Positions 26,957 to 41,530 of a stretch of DNA of 64,000 nt are shown one piece after another. The stretch lies in NCBI GenBank assembly GCA_020633465.1, contig JACKDN010000037.1, forward strand, positions 10,902-74,901. The letters run 5' to 3'. The DNA is from Myxococcales bacterium. Its GTDB lineage: Bacteria > Myxococcota_A > Bradymonadia > UBA7976 > UBA1532. The notes beneath the pieces were generated by a model, which saw nothing but the letters and a program-made list of their open reading frames with translations, did not search any database and had not been told where the DNA came from. A program made the translations under genes and the position numbers. Every line of letters starts with the position of its first letter. Positions within the stretch are counted from its first letter, which is position 1.

Positions 26957-27161
26957 GGGGGCGCTGCGCAAGAGCCGTCGGTACCCGGCCGAACGCATGC
27001 CGAGGGTGGGCGAAGGCGAAGCCAAGCCTCTGCTGGATCGCGCCGGCGGTGGGTCGCAGCGCTGACGGCTAAACACGCAGGTGAGCCACTGGGCGTCTGA
27101 GGCGGGCGGGGGGGTGGCACGCTGGAACAGGTGCAGCCTCCACCGGACAGACTGTTCCAAA

Positions 27162-27181
27162 GCCGCCCGCAAGCGGGCGGC
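27162..27181. terminator. Strong GC hairpin
   Basis: Perfect 9-bp inverted repeat GCCGCCCGC / GCGGGCGGC around AA, 206 bp after the DJ-1-like gene. It lacks a T-run, so Rho-independent action is uncertain. Confidence 0.4.
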
Positions 27182-27500
27182 AAGGGGGGCCTGCCGGCCA
27201 CCCCTGTGACCCCCCGGCCTGGCCGGCGCCCTTCGGGCGCGCCTTCGCGATCCTCGCGTCCTCGCCTCGCCTTCGGCATCGGCTGCGGGCGGCTCGGTCG
27301 CTCAGGCACGTGCGGCGGATGCCGCACGCCGGCCGGTCTCACCACGCCCGCGCGCTGGGGCCCGCTCACGGACGGTGGTGGGCTGGGGCTTGGGCACGGC
27401 GCCGTGGACCTCAGCACCGAGCCTGGGGGAGTGGGCCGCGATTCGCCGCGGGGCCGTGGTCTTGGTCGCCTGGGTGGCGGTGCCGGCGACTTCGTCGCGG

Positions 27501-27720
27501 CGCCGCTTTGTGAGGCTGACCGGGTATGGTCGTCGGGGCGGTGCTCTGTGAGGCTGGCCGGGCATGGTGGCCGTGGCGCCGCCTTGTGAGGATGGCTGGT
27601 GGATCGTCGCGGTGCCGCTTTGTGAGGCTGGCCGGGTATGGTCGTCGGGGCGGCGCTCTGTGAGGCTGGCCGGGCACGGTGGCCGTGGCGCCGCCTTGTG
27701 AGGCTGGCTGGTGGTTCGAG
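27501..27720. repeat. 38-bp tandem repeat, six units in two groups of three
   Basis: Units marked by TGTGAGG start at 27509, 27547, 27585, 27621, 27659 and 27697. Spacing is 38 bp, except one step of 36. Units 1-3 and 4-6 match each other better than within a group, so the array looks like a duplicated 112-bp block. Confidence 0.85.
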
Positions 27721-27917
27721 TCCGGGTATCGGTCGTGCGGGACGGGCCGCGAGTGCCAGCAGCGCTTCGCTGATCGGCGCTTCGAGGTCGCCCCCGCGCG
27801 CGATTCACACCCACGCTCAGCGAGCCACGCAGCCACGCGACCGGCGCGACGCGCGGGGCGAGCACCTACCACCAAGGCTTCTCGGCGAGCGGGCAAGCGC
27901 CCGAGCCAGGGCGTCAT

Positions 27918-28066
27918 GATTTCGCGGCGACGCCGGCCGTTTCAGGAGCGGCTTTGCCCGCCCTCTCTTCAGAATATGCGTGCCGGTCGCCGCCGTGAAC
28001 GAGTCGACCCCGACGCTCGCCCCGAGGGCGGGCAATGGCGCGAGAGGGCGGCGTCGCCGCGAAATC
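27918..28066. repeat. 149-bp nested palindromic element
   Basis: Outer arms 27918-27934 (GATTTCGCGGCGACGCC) and 28050-28066 are exact reverse complements over 17 bp. Inner arms 27954-27965 (TTGCCCGCCCTC) and 28024-28035 are exact over 12 bp. The arrangement can fold into one long interrupted stem, as small palindromic mobile or REP/BIME-like elements do. Confidence 0.8.
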
Positions 28067-28208
28067 GTGCGAGTACCGCGAGGCTGCGCTTGGCGGCGAG
28101 CCGCCGCGACCGTCAACTGACGCGGCGCCAGAAGAGGTGCACTTCAGCTCCGCGCATCAGTCGTCCTAACTCCGGCGGGTCCAGGGCGGAGCCCGGCCGG
28201 AGAGGAGT

Positions 28209-28237
28209 CCGAGGAGAGGGCGGAGCTCTCTCCTCGG
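28209..28237. repeat. Hairpin with 10-bp stem
   Basis: CCGAGGAGAG (28209-28218) and CTCTCCTCGG (28228-28237) form a perfect stem with a nine-base loop, followed by AAA. It lies in non-coding sequence. Confidence 0.6.
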
Positions 28238-28244
28238 AAACGGC

Positions 28245-28571
28245 GAGCCGCGGCGCCGCAGCCGCGATGGACGCGTTGGCGTCGCGGGGCGCCCATTCCC
28301 GAAGCGCGACCCAGCATTCAACGCTGGCGGGACCGACCGTCACGAAGGCCGGCGAAACGCGGCGCGCAGCCGCGCGGAACCCGTTGGCGTCGCGGAGCGC
28401 CCCGCCCCTGCAGCGCGGCGCCTCGCTCAGGCCCTGACGCCCCGATCGCCACCAACGCTGCCGAGCCGCGGCGCCCAGCCGCGAAGAACCGGCCGGCACC
28501 GCGGGGCGCCCAGCCACGCGGGGCGCCCCGCCGCACGGCGCACCGAGTAGCGCCCACCCCCTCCCAGCGGT
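28245..28571. repeat. Degenerate 109-bp tandem repeat, three units
   Basis: Unit starts at 28245, 28354 and 28463 are spaced exactly 109 bp. The first half of each unit is conserved (GCCGCGGCGC..CAGCCGCG and TTGGCGTCGCGGGGCGCCC-like) and the second half has diverged. The array runs up to the start of the kinase-cNMP gene and may overlap its promoter. Confidence 0.65.
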
Positions 28572-28583
28572 AGCATCCCCCCA

Positions 28584-30152
28584 ATGCCCACCCCCCCAAC
28601 CCCTCCCGACGGCCCCCCGCCGGACGCCGTCCGGCCCGTGACGGTCGCCTCCGTCCAGGCCCTCGCCGCCCCCATCCCCCTCCCCGACGACCCCTTCGCC
28701 ACGCCCGCGCCGGGCGAACCGCAGCGCCTGCGCGACGAAGGGATCATCGGCGAGGGCGGCGTCGCCCGCGTGCACCGCGTCTTCGACGGCACGCTGCTGC
28801 GCCACGTGGCCATGAAGGTGCTGTCGGCCACCGCCGCCGCCGGCCCCGAGGTGTCGCGCCGCTTCGTCGAAGAGGCCCAGATCACCGGCCAGCTCGATCA
28901 CCCCAACATCGTGCCGGTGCACGCCGTCGGCGCCTTCCCCGACGGCCGCCTGTTCTTCACGATGAAGCTGGTCGAGGGCCGCACGCTCACCGACCTGCTG
29001 AGCGACGACTTCGACTTCGCCGATCCGCGGCGCCGCGACCTCGAGCGCGTGATCAAGGTGCTGGTGAAGGTGTGCGAGGCGGTCGCCTTCGCGCACAGCC
29101 GCGGCGTGCTGCACCTGGACCTGAAGCCCGACAACGTGATGGTGGGCCACTTCGGCCAGGTCTACGTGATGGACTGGGGCATCGCGCACCTGATGCCCGG
29201 CGAGCCGGACGAGGCCGGCGTGCGCACCACGCGCGAGCGCGCCGCCGAGCGCGAGGGCCTGGTCAGCGGCACCCTGGCCTACATGTCACCCGAGCAGGCC
29301 ATGGGTGAGCCCGCCCGCTTCGGCCCGCACACCGACGTCTTCTCGCTGGGCGCCATCCTGTACGAGGTGCTCACCGGCGATCCGCCCTACAGCGGCGACG
29401 ACCTGGCCCGCATCTTCCACGCCGCCGCGCGCGGCGACGTGCCGCCCGCGACGGCCAAGGCGCGTGCCCGCGGCCTGCCCCGCGCGCTGGTGCGCATCGC
29501 CGAGACCGCGCTGGCCCGCGATCCGGCCGACCGCTATCCCACCGCCGAAGCCATGGCCGCCGACCTCGAGCGCTTCATGCACGGCGGCGCCTGGTACTCG
29601 GTCACCGACGTGCCCGCCGGCACCGTCGTCGTGCGCGAGGGCGACCGCGCCAACGCCGCCTACGTCGTCTCGAAGGGCACCTGCGAGGTCTACACCGAGC
29701 GCGACGGCAAGCGCGTGCCCCTGCAGACCGTCGGCCGCGGCGGCGTCTTCGGCGAGGTCGCCGTCCTCACCGACGGCCGCCGCACCGCCAGCGTCCGCGC
29801 CCTGACCGACGCCACCCTGCTGGTGGTCACCCGCGCCACCCTGCAGGCCGAGCTCGACGATCACGGCCGCATCGGCATCTTCCTCAAGGCCCTCGCCGAT
29901 CGCTTCGCCGCCCAATCCCAACAGCTCGCCGACGCCCGCCGCCGCGGCGACGCCCAACGCACCCTCGCCCGCCTGCTCGACCTGCTCGCCTTCGAGGGCC
30001 GCCGCGTCGGCGACACCCTCGAGCTGTCCTGGCTGAAGGTGGTCGGCGAGGCCGGCGTGCACGAGGGCGAGTTGCTCGATCTGGTGCAGGTCAGCCCGCG
30101 GCTGACGTTGGACGAGGGCCGCGGCGTGTTGGTGCTGACGCGCGGGGGGTGA
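28584..30152 (+). CDS. Ser/Thr protein kinase fused to a cyclic-nucleotide-binding domain
   Basis: 522 residues, no membrane segment. The kinase domain (about 50-320) has GEGGVARVHRV, HVAMKVLS, HLDLKPDN, VMDWGIAHL (DWG in place of DFG) and YMSPEQ, so catalytic residues are present. A CRP-like cNMP-binding domain follows at about 335-450 (GTVVVREGDRANAAYVVSKG, GGVFGEVAVLTDGRRTASVRA). A helical tail follows, with repeated Ala/Arg/Leu heptads and a final segment LSWLKVVGEAGVHEGEL. The phosphate-cassette Arg (RRTAS) is present, so cAMP or cGMP could regulate the kinase; this is inferred. Monocistronic in sequence context. Confidence 0.85.
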   Translation: MPTPPTPPDGPPPDAVRPVTVASVQALAAPIPLPDDPFATPAPGEPQRLRDEGIIGEGGVARVHRVFDGTLLRHVAMKVLSATAAAGPEVSRRFVEEAQITGQLDHPNIVPVHAVGAFPDGRLFFTMKLVEGRTLTDLLSDDFDFADPRRRDLERVIKVLVKVCEAVAFAHSRGVLHLDLKPDNVMVGHFGQVYVMDWGIAHLMPGEPDEAGVRTTRERAAEREGLVSGTLAYMSPEQAMGEPARFGPHTDVFSLGAILYEVLTGDPPYSGDDLARIFHAAARGDVPPATAKARARGLPRALVRIAETALARDPADRYPTAEAMAADLERFMHGGAWYSVTDVPAGTVVVREGDRANAAYVVSKGTCEVYTERDGKRVPLQTVGRGGVFGEVAVLTDGRRTASVRALTDATLLVVTRATLQAELDDHGRIGIFLKALADRFAAQSQQLADARRRGDAQRTLARLLDLLAFEGRRVGDTLELSWLKVVGEAGVHEGELLDLVQVSPRLTLDEGRGVLVLTRGG

Positions 30153-30204
30153 CGCGGCGCGACCCAGGCCCGCGTCGCCGAGGCAGCTCCGGCGGGAACG
30201 ACGC

Positions 30205-30741
30205 GTGAACGAGACAGCCCTCCGCTACGCCCACGACCTTCACCAGCGGCTGGCGTCGTTGATGCCCGGGGCCGAGTTGAGCATCGAGCGGGCGGCCGCG
30301 TACTGGCGCATCCGAGTACCGACCGCGCCGCCGACGACCTTCCACTTCCTGCTGTACGTCTACGACGACGCCGAGGTGCAGATCGGTGTCGACCTTCCCG
30401 ACGCGCCCCCGAACCACAGCTGGTACGTGCCCTTCGAGCGGCCCGACTTCCCCGACGACGACGCTCGGTTCGAGCTCTTCTGGACCACGGTCGGCCGCCT
30501 GCTTCGGTCGCCCGTCCGGTTCACGAGCCGACGGCACCGTTGGCTGTTCTGCTTCGAAGTCACCGACGTGCACCTCGAGATGATGCTGGAGGGCGGGTGG
30601 ACCCACGTGCAGCACCCCATCGAGCCGTCGAGGGGGCCCAACCTCAATCCTGGGGGGCGCGTCGTCCGCGTGTGGACGTCTTCACCCTGGGCGACAGGCA
30701 AGTCGCAGCGGCGCGAGCCCGCCGGCGACGGAACCCCCTGA
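30205..30741 (+). CDS. Conserved-looking cytoplasmic protein, unknown function
   Basis: 178 residues from a GTG behind GGCGGGAA. No signal peptide or membrane segment. The alpha/beta pattern contains FHFLLYVYDDAEVQIGVDLP and RHRWLFCFEVTDVHLEMMLEGGW, with many aromatic residues, and a Pro/Arg tail. No family was recognised. Composition is normal for the region, so it is probably a real gene. Confidence 0.5.
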   Translation: MNETALRYAHDLHQRLASLMPGAELSIERAAAYWRIRVPTAPPTTFHFLLYVYDDAEVQIGVDLPDAPPNHSWYVPFERPDFPDDDARFELFWTTVGRLLRSPVRFTSRRHRWLFCFEVTDVHLEMMLEGGWTHVQHPIEPSRGPNLNPGGRVVRVWTSSPWATGKSQRREPAGDGTP

Positions 30742-30785
30742 CGAGCATCGCAGCGTTCTCGCCCTGGCGCGCGGCGCTCGACGGC

Positions 30786-31187
30786 TCACGCTGCGGGGTA
30801 GTGACACACCGCCTCGAGGTTGTAGCCGTCCGGATCCAACACAAACGCCCCGTAGTAGTTCGGGTGGTAGTGCGGGCGCAGGCCGGGCGCGCCGTGGTCC
30901 TTCGCGCCCGCCGCCAGGGCCGCGGCGTGGAAGGCGTCGACCTCGGCGCGGGTGGCGCAGTGCAGCGCGATGTGCGTGGGCGCCAGAGGGCCGCCCTCGG
31001 TGGGGCGAAGCCACAGGTCGGGCTTGCCGCCGGCGCCGAGGCCGCCGGTGACGGCGCAGGGTAGCTCGGGCACCTGCTCGTGCGTGAACTCCATCACCAT
31101 CGCGTAGCCCAGAGGCTTCAACGCGGCGAGGTAGAACGCGCGGCTCTTGGCGTAGTCGCTCACCAGCAGCGTGATGTGGTCGATCAT
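30786..31187 (-). CDS. VOC-family (glyoxalase/dioxygenase-fold) protein
   Basis: 133 residues, a single vicinal-oxygen-chelate module of two beta-alpha-beta-beta-beta halves. It begins MIDHITLLVSDYAKSRAFY and ends FVLDPDGYNLEAVCHY. Metal-ligand positions look retained: His4 (DHI), HIALHC and the Glu of NLEAV. Such small proteins include glyoxalase-like lyases and resistance dioxygenases; the substrate cannot be told. It stands alone on the minus strand. Confidence 0.8.
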   Translation of the reverse strand: MIDHITLLVSDYAKSRAFYLAALKPLGYAMVMEFTHEQVPELPCAVTGGLGAGGKPDLWLRPTEGGPLAPTHIALHCATRAEVDAFHAAALAAGAKDHGAPGLRPHYHPNYYGAFVLDPDGYNLEAVCHYPAA

Positions 31188-31266
31188 CCTGGCCCCCCGA
31201 CGAATGCCGCGTATTGGATGGCATACCGGCCCGTCGACGCCAACGAAGTTGTCTCGAATACTCGGT

Positions 31267-32892
31267 TCATTCCCGTTCGCCCCTGTCTCCGGCTCGGAGC
31301 AGTCGGCCTAGCCGATCGTCACTTTGGATGACGGTCCGCCAGCGGTCGAGGATGTGGGTGCGACGCTGAGCGGCCACCGCGCTCGCTCCACCCCGTTCGA
31401 GCGAGTTCAGAACGGCTTCGACGAAGTACCGAACGGCGCCACGATCCCGCCCTTGCAGCCAAGCGCGGAGTCGCTCATCGAACTCGTCGGCAATCTCATC
31501 GCCACAGCGCCCTCGATAGCCCAGGAGTCGGCCCCGATAGAGCGGATTTGTCGGATCCAACTCACACGCCTTTTCGTACGCCAGCCTCACTTGATCAGGC
31601 TGATGCCCTTCGATGAGCTCCAAATTGAAGCCGAGATACTCCCAAGCGTACGCATCGTACTCGTCGAACCGTTCGACGACGCTCTTCCAAATGTCTGCGC
31701 TGCGGCGGACTGCTTCGGGCTGTCGCGTCTTGCTCAGTTCGATCGCCAGGAGGCGCAAGTCGGCGCCGTAGCAAACCGCGCTGGACAATGCGTCTTCCTC
31801 GCTGCCCCCACGGACCGCATGGTAGTGGATCTCCAGCCTCTGACCCAACGGGTCCCGGTCCAGCGCGCCAAAAGCACGATGGTCGTCCTGAACTAGACTG
31901 GGCAGCTCGTCCATCGCTCGCTGCCGGAGCCAAGCTCGGATGGGCCGATGCATCGTGAATCTGTCACCAGCCGCCAGGATCCAGCCGGTCCTTGCCAGAT
32001 GCTCGATATCTGAACGCGCAAGACATGGAAAAGGCCTTGGCGACGTCGTCAGCCCGAAGAAGCCGGCATGTCCATTGAGCGAGTGATACCCACGCAATGC
32101 ACTGAGTCGCAGTGCTGCGGACTGCGTGGTGGGGGGCAGAACGCCCCACGCCGTATCAACAACGCTCGTCTCCAAGGCGACTCCCGGCCTCGAGCGCACC
32201 TCCTCCACCGCCCCACGCTCGAGTCGTTGTGCAAGTGGTCGGACCGATGGCGGCAACTGCGCCTCGAGAGCAGGCGATAGCTCATCGGTCGATTCGAAGT
32301 CGCGGTGGCGGAGATGCTCCAGGCGCCGCGTTGTTGCCATGTTCGGCGTCGTGCGCAACAGCGCCCAATCCAGGCCCTGCTCAACGGCTCTCGTGACCGC
32401 GTCGACCAGCAGCCCCTGCACCTCGCGCCGTGGTCCGGTGAAGTCGCGATCATCCCATCGATGCGCGTCCTCGTCCTCTTCAGCCGCGTCCGGGTAGGGC
32501 TCGAGGGCATCCAGATCCTCGACATAGAGCGAGATGTTCCGTCGGCGGAGCTCGCCCAGCAGATGCTCGAACGCTCCTCGCTTGGTTGCGCCACCCCCAC
32601 CACCGGCGCGAGTACACCAAGGCGTCGTAGGTGACATGCAGTGCTGGATGACCTCGGGATCAATCGCGCGGTCGATCTGCTGCGCTTGCTCGGCAGCCAG
32701 AGCAACCAAGCGAAGATGGTCGTCGGGATCCCCGTGCGCCGACAGCATCACGCGCCTCGGCGCCAACTCCACCGGCCACTCCACATCCGTGAAGACCGCA
32801 TCCAGAGCACCGCGAGCCGACGGCCCGGATCCCGCCGGAAGCGCATCGAGGCGTCGCCACAGCTCGGCAACCTTAGCCGTCCGCTTGGGCAT
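31267..32892 (-). CDS. STAND-like / TPR protein of unknown function
   Basis: 541 residues from the ATG at 32892 (MPKRTAKVAELWRRL). The frame is open further upstream but is antisense-like there. Hints of a STAND NTPase layout: a Gly-rich AGGGGGATKRGAF where a P-loop would lie but without a clear GKT/S, a Walker-B-like LYVEDLDAL, a winged-helix-like segment ending GDRFTMHRPIRAWLRQRA, then TPR-like helices (YLGFNLELIEG, RLAYEKACELDPTNPLYRG). NTP hydrolysis is doubtful. Its start overlaps the GNAT gene by 20 bp. Base composition is less GC-rich than its neighbours by eye, which suggests an acquired two-gene module. Confidence 0.55.
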   Translation of the reverse strand: MPKRTAKVAELWRRLDALPAGSGPSARGALDAVFTDVEWPVELAPRRVMLSAHGDPDDHLRLVALAAEQAQQIDRAIDPEVIQHCMSPTTPWCTRAGGGGGATKRGAFEHLLGELRRRNISLYVEDLDALEPYPDAAEEDEDAHRWDDRDFTGPRREVQGLLVDAVTRAVEQGLDWALLRTTPNMATTRRLEHLRHRDFESTDELSPALEAQLPPSVRPLAQRLERGAVEEVRSRPGVALETSVVDTAWGVLPPTTQSAALRLSALRGYHSLNGHAGFFGLTTSPRPFPCLARSDIEHLARTGWILAAGDRFTMHRPIRAWLRQRAMDELPSLVQDDHRAFGALDRDPLGQRLEIHYHAVRGGSEEDALSSAVCYGADLRLLAIELSKTRQPEAVRRSADIWKSVVERFDEYDAYAWEYLGFNLELIEGHQPDQVRLAYEKACELDPTNPLYRGRLLGYRGRCGDEIADEFDERLRAWLQGRDRGAVRYFVEAVLNSLERGGASAVAAQRRTHILDRWRTVIQSDDRLGRLLRAGDRGERE

Positions 32893-33439
32893 CGGCGAGC
32901 AACTCCCTGAGCACGCCCATCGCGCTCGTGTCGAAGTAGAACGGTACCGTTCCACGCTCAGCATTCCAAACACCGGGCAGCTTCTTGGACCCGCCCAGTG
33001 CTTCGTAGAAGCCGACGCTCTGGGGAAGCGACGACAGGACGATGCCCTTGGCCCCGTCCCGGGCCGCTTGGTCCGCGACCAAGCCCATCGCGATCGCACC
33101 AATCCCCACGCCTGGACGGGCCGGATGTACCTCGAGGAAATCGAGACGGTACACGCGAACCTCACCAACGAGTCTCAGCTTGAGCTTGGAGCCCCAGATG
33201 GCCACGACGTCATCGACTTCGTCGAGGAGCACCACGCGGTCGCGGCACTGCCGCACGATCGTGGCCCACATCCACCCTGCGTGCTCGCTGTCGCGAGGCC
33301 GCTGCACAGGCCACGTAGCGTCGACGGCCGCGACATGCGGGTCCCAGGCGAAGTCCGCTCTGCACCGCAGACCGGATCCGATCTCCCAGGCACAGTGCTT
33401 CCAGGCCGAGGGCGTTGATCGATGGTGCTGGCGAGCCAC
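32873..33439 (-). CDS. GNAT-like acetyltransferase
   Basis: 188 residues from a GTG. The C-terminal half has GNAT signatures: strand YRLDFLEVHPARPGVGIGAIAMGL (the acetyl-CoA-binding R/Q-x-x-G-x-G/A loop is RPGVGIG), then GAKGIVLSSLPQSVGFYEALGG, typical of motif B. The N-terminal half is less conserved. It ends inside the next gene, so the two are co-translated. Substrate unknown: small-molecule or protein N-acetylation are both possible, and GNAT toxins that act on aminoacyl-tRNA share this fold. Confidence 0.65.
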   Translation of the reverse strand: MARQHHRSTPSAWKHCAWEIGSGLRCRADFAWDPHVAAVDATWPVQRPRDSEHAGWMWATIVRQCRDRVVLLDEVDDVVAIWGSKLKLRLVGEVRVYRLDFLEVHPARPGVGIGAIAMGLVADQAARDGAKGIVLSSLPQSVGFYEALGGSKKLPGVWNAERGTVPFYFDTSAMGVLRELLADAQADG

Positions 33440-33644
33440 GGACGCGACCGTATGTCACGGCCCCTCGGGCGACAAGCCCCTGAGCCCGTCCGCCCCCCCG
33501 AATGGGCCGTGGCTGGTCCCCCGTCGCTGCCGCCTCGGGGCTCGAGGGCCGCCACCGCCGACGCGAGGTGCGAAAGTCGTCGCGGGCCGCCTGCGAAAGA
33601 AAGTGGGTCGCGGCGCCCGGGGCCGGGCGCCGCGTGGGGACGAC

Positions 33645-39745
<6,101 letters not shown>

Positions 39746-40037
39746 CGAGACCTCCTCCGAAGGACCGCCCGCAATGCTCCCCGCACGGGCGGCGATCCGA
39801 GTTTAGCCGTAAGGCAGGTTGCGTGCCACCGGTGAAACCACCGATCGGCGCCGGTTTGCGGCGCCTCTGGGGTCGGTGGACCCCACGCGGCGCCCGTCAC
39901 ACTCCGGCACACGAGCTGGGGGACGCTGGCACAGTGCGTGCTGTCGTCGCCCCCCCGCCACGGGGGTGCGCGGCTTCGCGCGCCCCGATCGCTTCGAACG
40001 TGACCCGCCCGGTTACAGTCCGGGATCGAGGAGCCTC
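39746..40037. other. Intergenic region between divergent surface protein and multicopper oxidase
   Basis: 292 bp holding both upstream regions. The only clear motif is the sigma-54-like element at 39927-39942. GAGGAGG-type sequence just upstream of the TSP3 gene start serves as its Shine-Dalgarno. Confidence 0.5.
39927..39942 (+). promoter_or_regulatory. Candidate sigma-54 promoter of the multicopper oxidase
   Basis: TGGCAC at 39927-39932 and GTGCT at 39938-39942 give GG and GC dinucleotides with the exact 10-base gap of -24/-12 promoters. The predicted start is near 39953, 85 bp before the ATG. An NtrC-type activator gene lies immediately downstream of the oxidase. Confidence 0.4.
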
Positions 40038-41526
40038 ATGCGCCGAACCTGCACCCTGTTCTTGACCCTCGCCGCGCTGGCGGCCTGCGACGACGATGGC
40101 GCCACGGCCGATCCGACCGTCCCCGAGCCCGACGCCGCGGCGGCCAACGACGCAGCGACCGCCGCCGACGCAGCTGGCCGCCGATCCCTCGGCCGTCGAC
40201 GCCGCGCCGCCGCCGCCGCCCGCGCCCCTGATCGGCCCGGCGCCCGCCGCCGACACCGATCCCGCGCCCGACGTCGTCGCCTTCGACCTGGTGGCCTCGG
40301 TCGAGCTCGTCACCCTCGCCGACGGCCTGCGCTACTCGGGCATGGCCTACAACGGCCAGGTGCCCGGCCCCACCATCGAAGCGAAGGTGGGCGACACCCT
40401 CGAGGTGCGCTTCACCAACGACCTCGACGAGCCGACCACCGTGCACTGGCACGGCCTGCGGATCCCCGACGACATGGACGGCAACCCGCGCATCCAGGCG
40501 CCGGTGCAGCCCGGCGAGACCTTCACCTACCGCTTCACGCTGCCCGAGGCGGGCACCTTCTGGTACCACCCGCACGTCCGCACCAACCAGCAGCTCGAGA
40601 AGGGCCTCTACGGCGTCGTCGTCGTGCGCGATCCCGCCGAGCCGCGGCCCGCGGCCGAGCGTGTCCTCGCCCTCGACGACATCCTGATCGACGAACGCGG
40701 CGCCCTGTACCCCTTCCTGGCCAGCCACCCCGAGGTGATGCACGGCCGCAACGGCAACGTGCTGCTGACCAACGGCAAGATCGAGGCGGACGTCGGCGCC
40801 GCGCGGCAGGGCGACGTCGAGCGCTGGCGGCTGGTCAACACCGCCAACGCGCGCACGATGACCCTGACGCTCGACGGCGCCTCGTTCCGCGTCATCGGCA
40901 CCGATGGCGGTCCCCTGGTCGAGCCCTACACCGCCGATCGCCTGCAGATCGCCGTGGGCCAGCGCTACGACCTCGAGGTGCGCTACGACCGCCCGGGTCA
41001 GGTCGTGCTGAACAGCCACGTGCCCGTCCTCGAAGGTGACCAGGTCGTCGAACGCGCCTTCCCGGTCTACGCGGTCGACGTCGAAGACACGGGCGCGGGC
41101 CCGGTCGCGCTCGACTGGCCCACCGCTGCGCCCATCGATCGCGCCGCCGACGGCGAGGCCGAGCTGCGCTTCAACGCGCGCCAGGGCGCCCGCGGCCTCG
41201 AGTGGACGCTGAACGGTCAGGCCCACCCGATGGAGCCCCTGCACACCTTCAGCGAGGGCGACACGATGACGCTGGTGCTGATCAACGAGGCCGGCCCCGA
41301 GCACCCCTTCCACCTGCACGGGCAGTTCTTCGAGATCGTCCCCGACGGCCGCCCCGAGACCGAGCAGCCCGGCCTGAAGGACACCGTGCTGGTGCCGGGC
41401 CTGTCGACCGTGCGGGTGAAGGCCTACCTCGACAACCCCGGCCAGTGGATGGCGCACTGCCACATCCTCGAGCACGCCGAGCTGGGCATGATGGCCGAGT
41501 TCGTCGTCGAGCCCGCCGCCGAGTAG
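40038..41526 (+). CDS. Multicopper oxidase lipoprotein (frameshifted linker)
   Basis: Laccase-type oxidase coupling substrate or Cu(I) oxidation to O2 reduction, anchored outside the inner membrane. A lipoprotein signal (TLAALAAC) from the ATG at 40038 leads into an Asp/Ala linker, which changes frame near 40160-40185. The second frame, open from 40096, carries the enzyme. All copper motifs are present: HWHGLRIPDDMDGNP, FWYHPHV, HPFHLHGQF and HCHILEHAELGMM (T1 Cys, His and axial Met). Length and three-cupredoxin order fit the family. The frame change is probably an indel error. It lies at the edge of the metal island and may detoxify Cu(I). Confidence 0.85.
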
Positions 41527-41530
41527 GCCT

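Larger units (their letters stand above)
26957..28583. other. 1.6-kb gene-free, repeat-rich region
   Basis: No open frame here has credible coding character on either strand. The stretch holds, in order, a strong GC hairpin (27162-27181), a 38-bp tandem array (27501-27720), a 149-bp nested palindrome (27918-28066), a hairpin at 28209-28237 and a degenerate 109-bp tandem repeat (28245 to about 28570). It separates the DJ-1-like gene from the kinase-cNMP gene. Confidence 0.7.

Noticed and set aside
27501..27720. CRISPR array
   Set aside because: Units are contiguous and similar throughout, with no unique spacers, and no cas genes are near.
27710..27730. Second tRNA-like T-loop (GGTTCGAGTCC)
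   Set aside because: Stem pairing fails and the site lies in the last unit of the 38-bp repeat array.
27302..27865. Minus-strand frame of 187 codons as a repeat protein
   Set aside because: It is only the translation of the 38-bp DNA repeat; no start signal, domain or conserved composition supports it.
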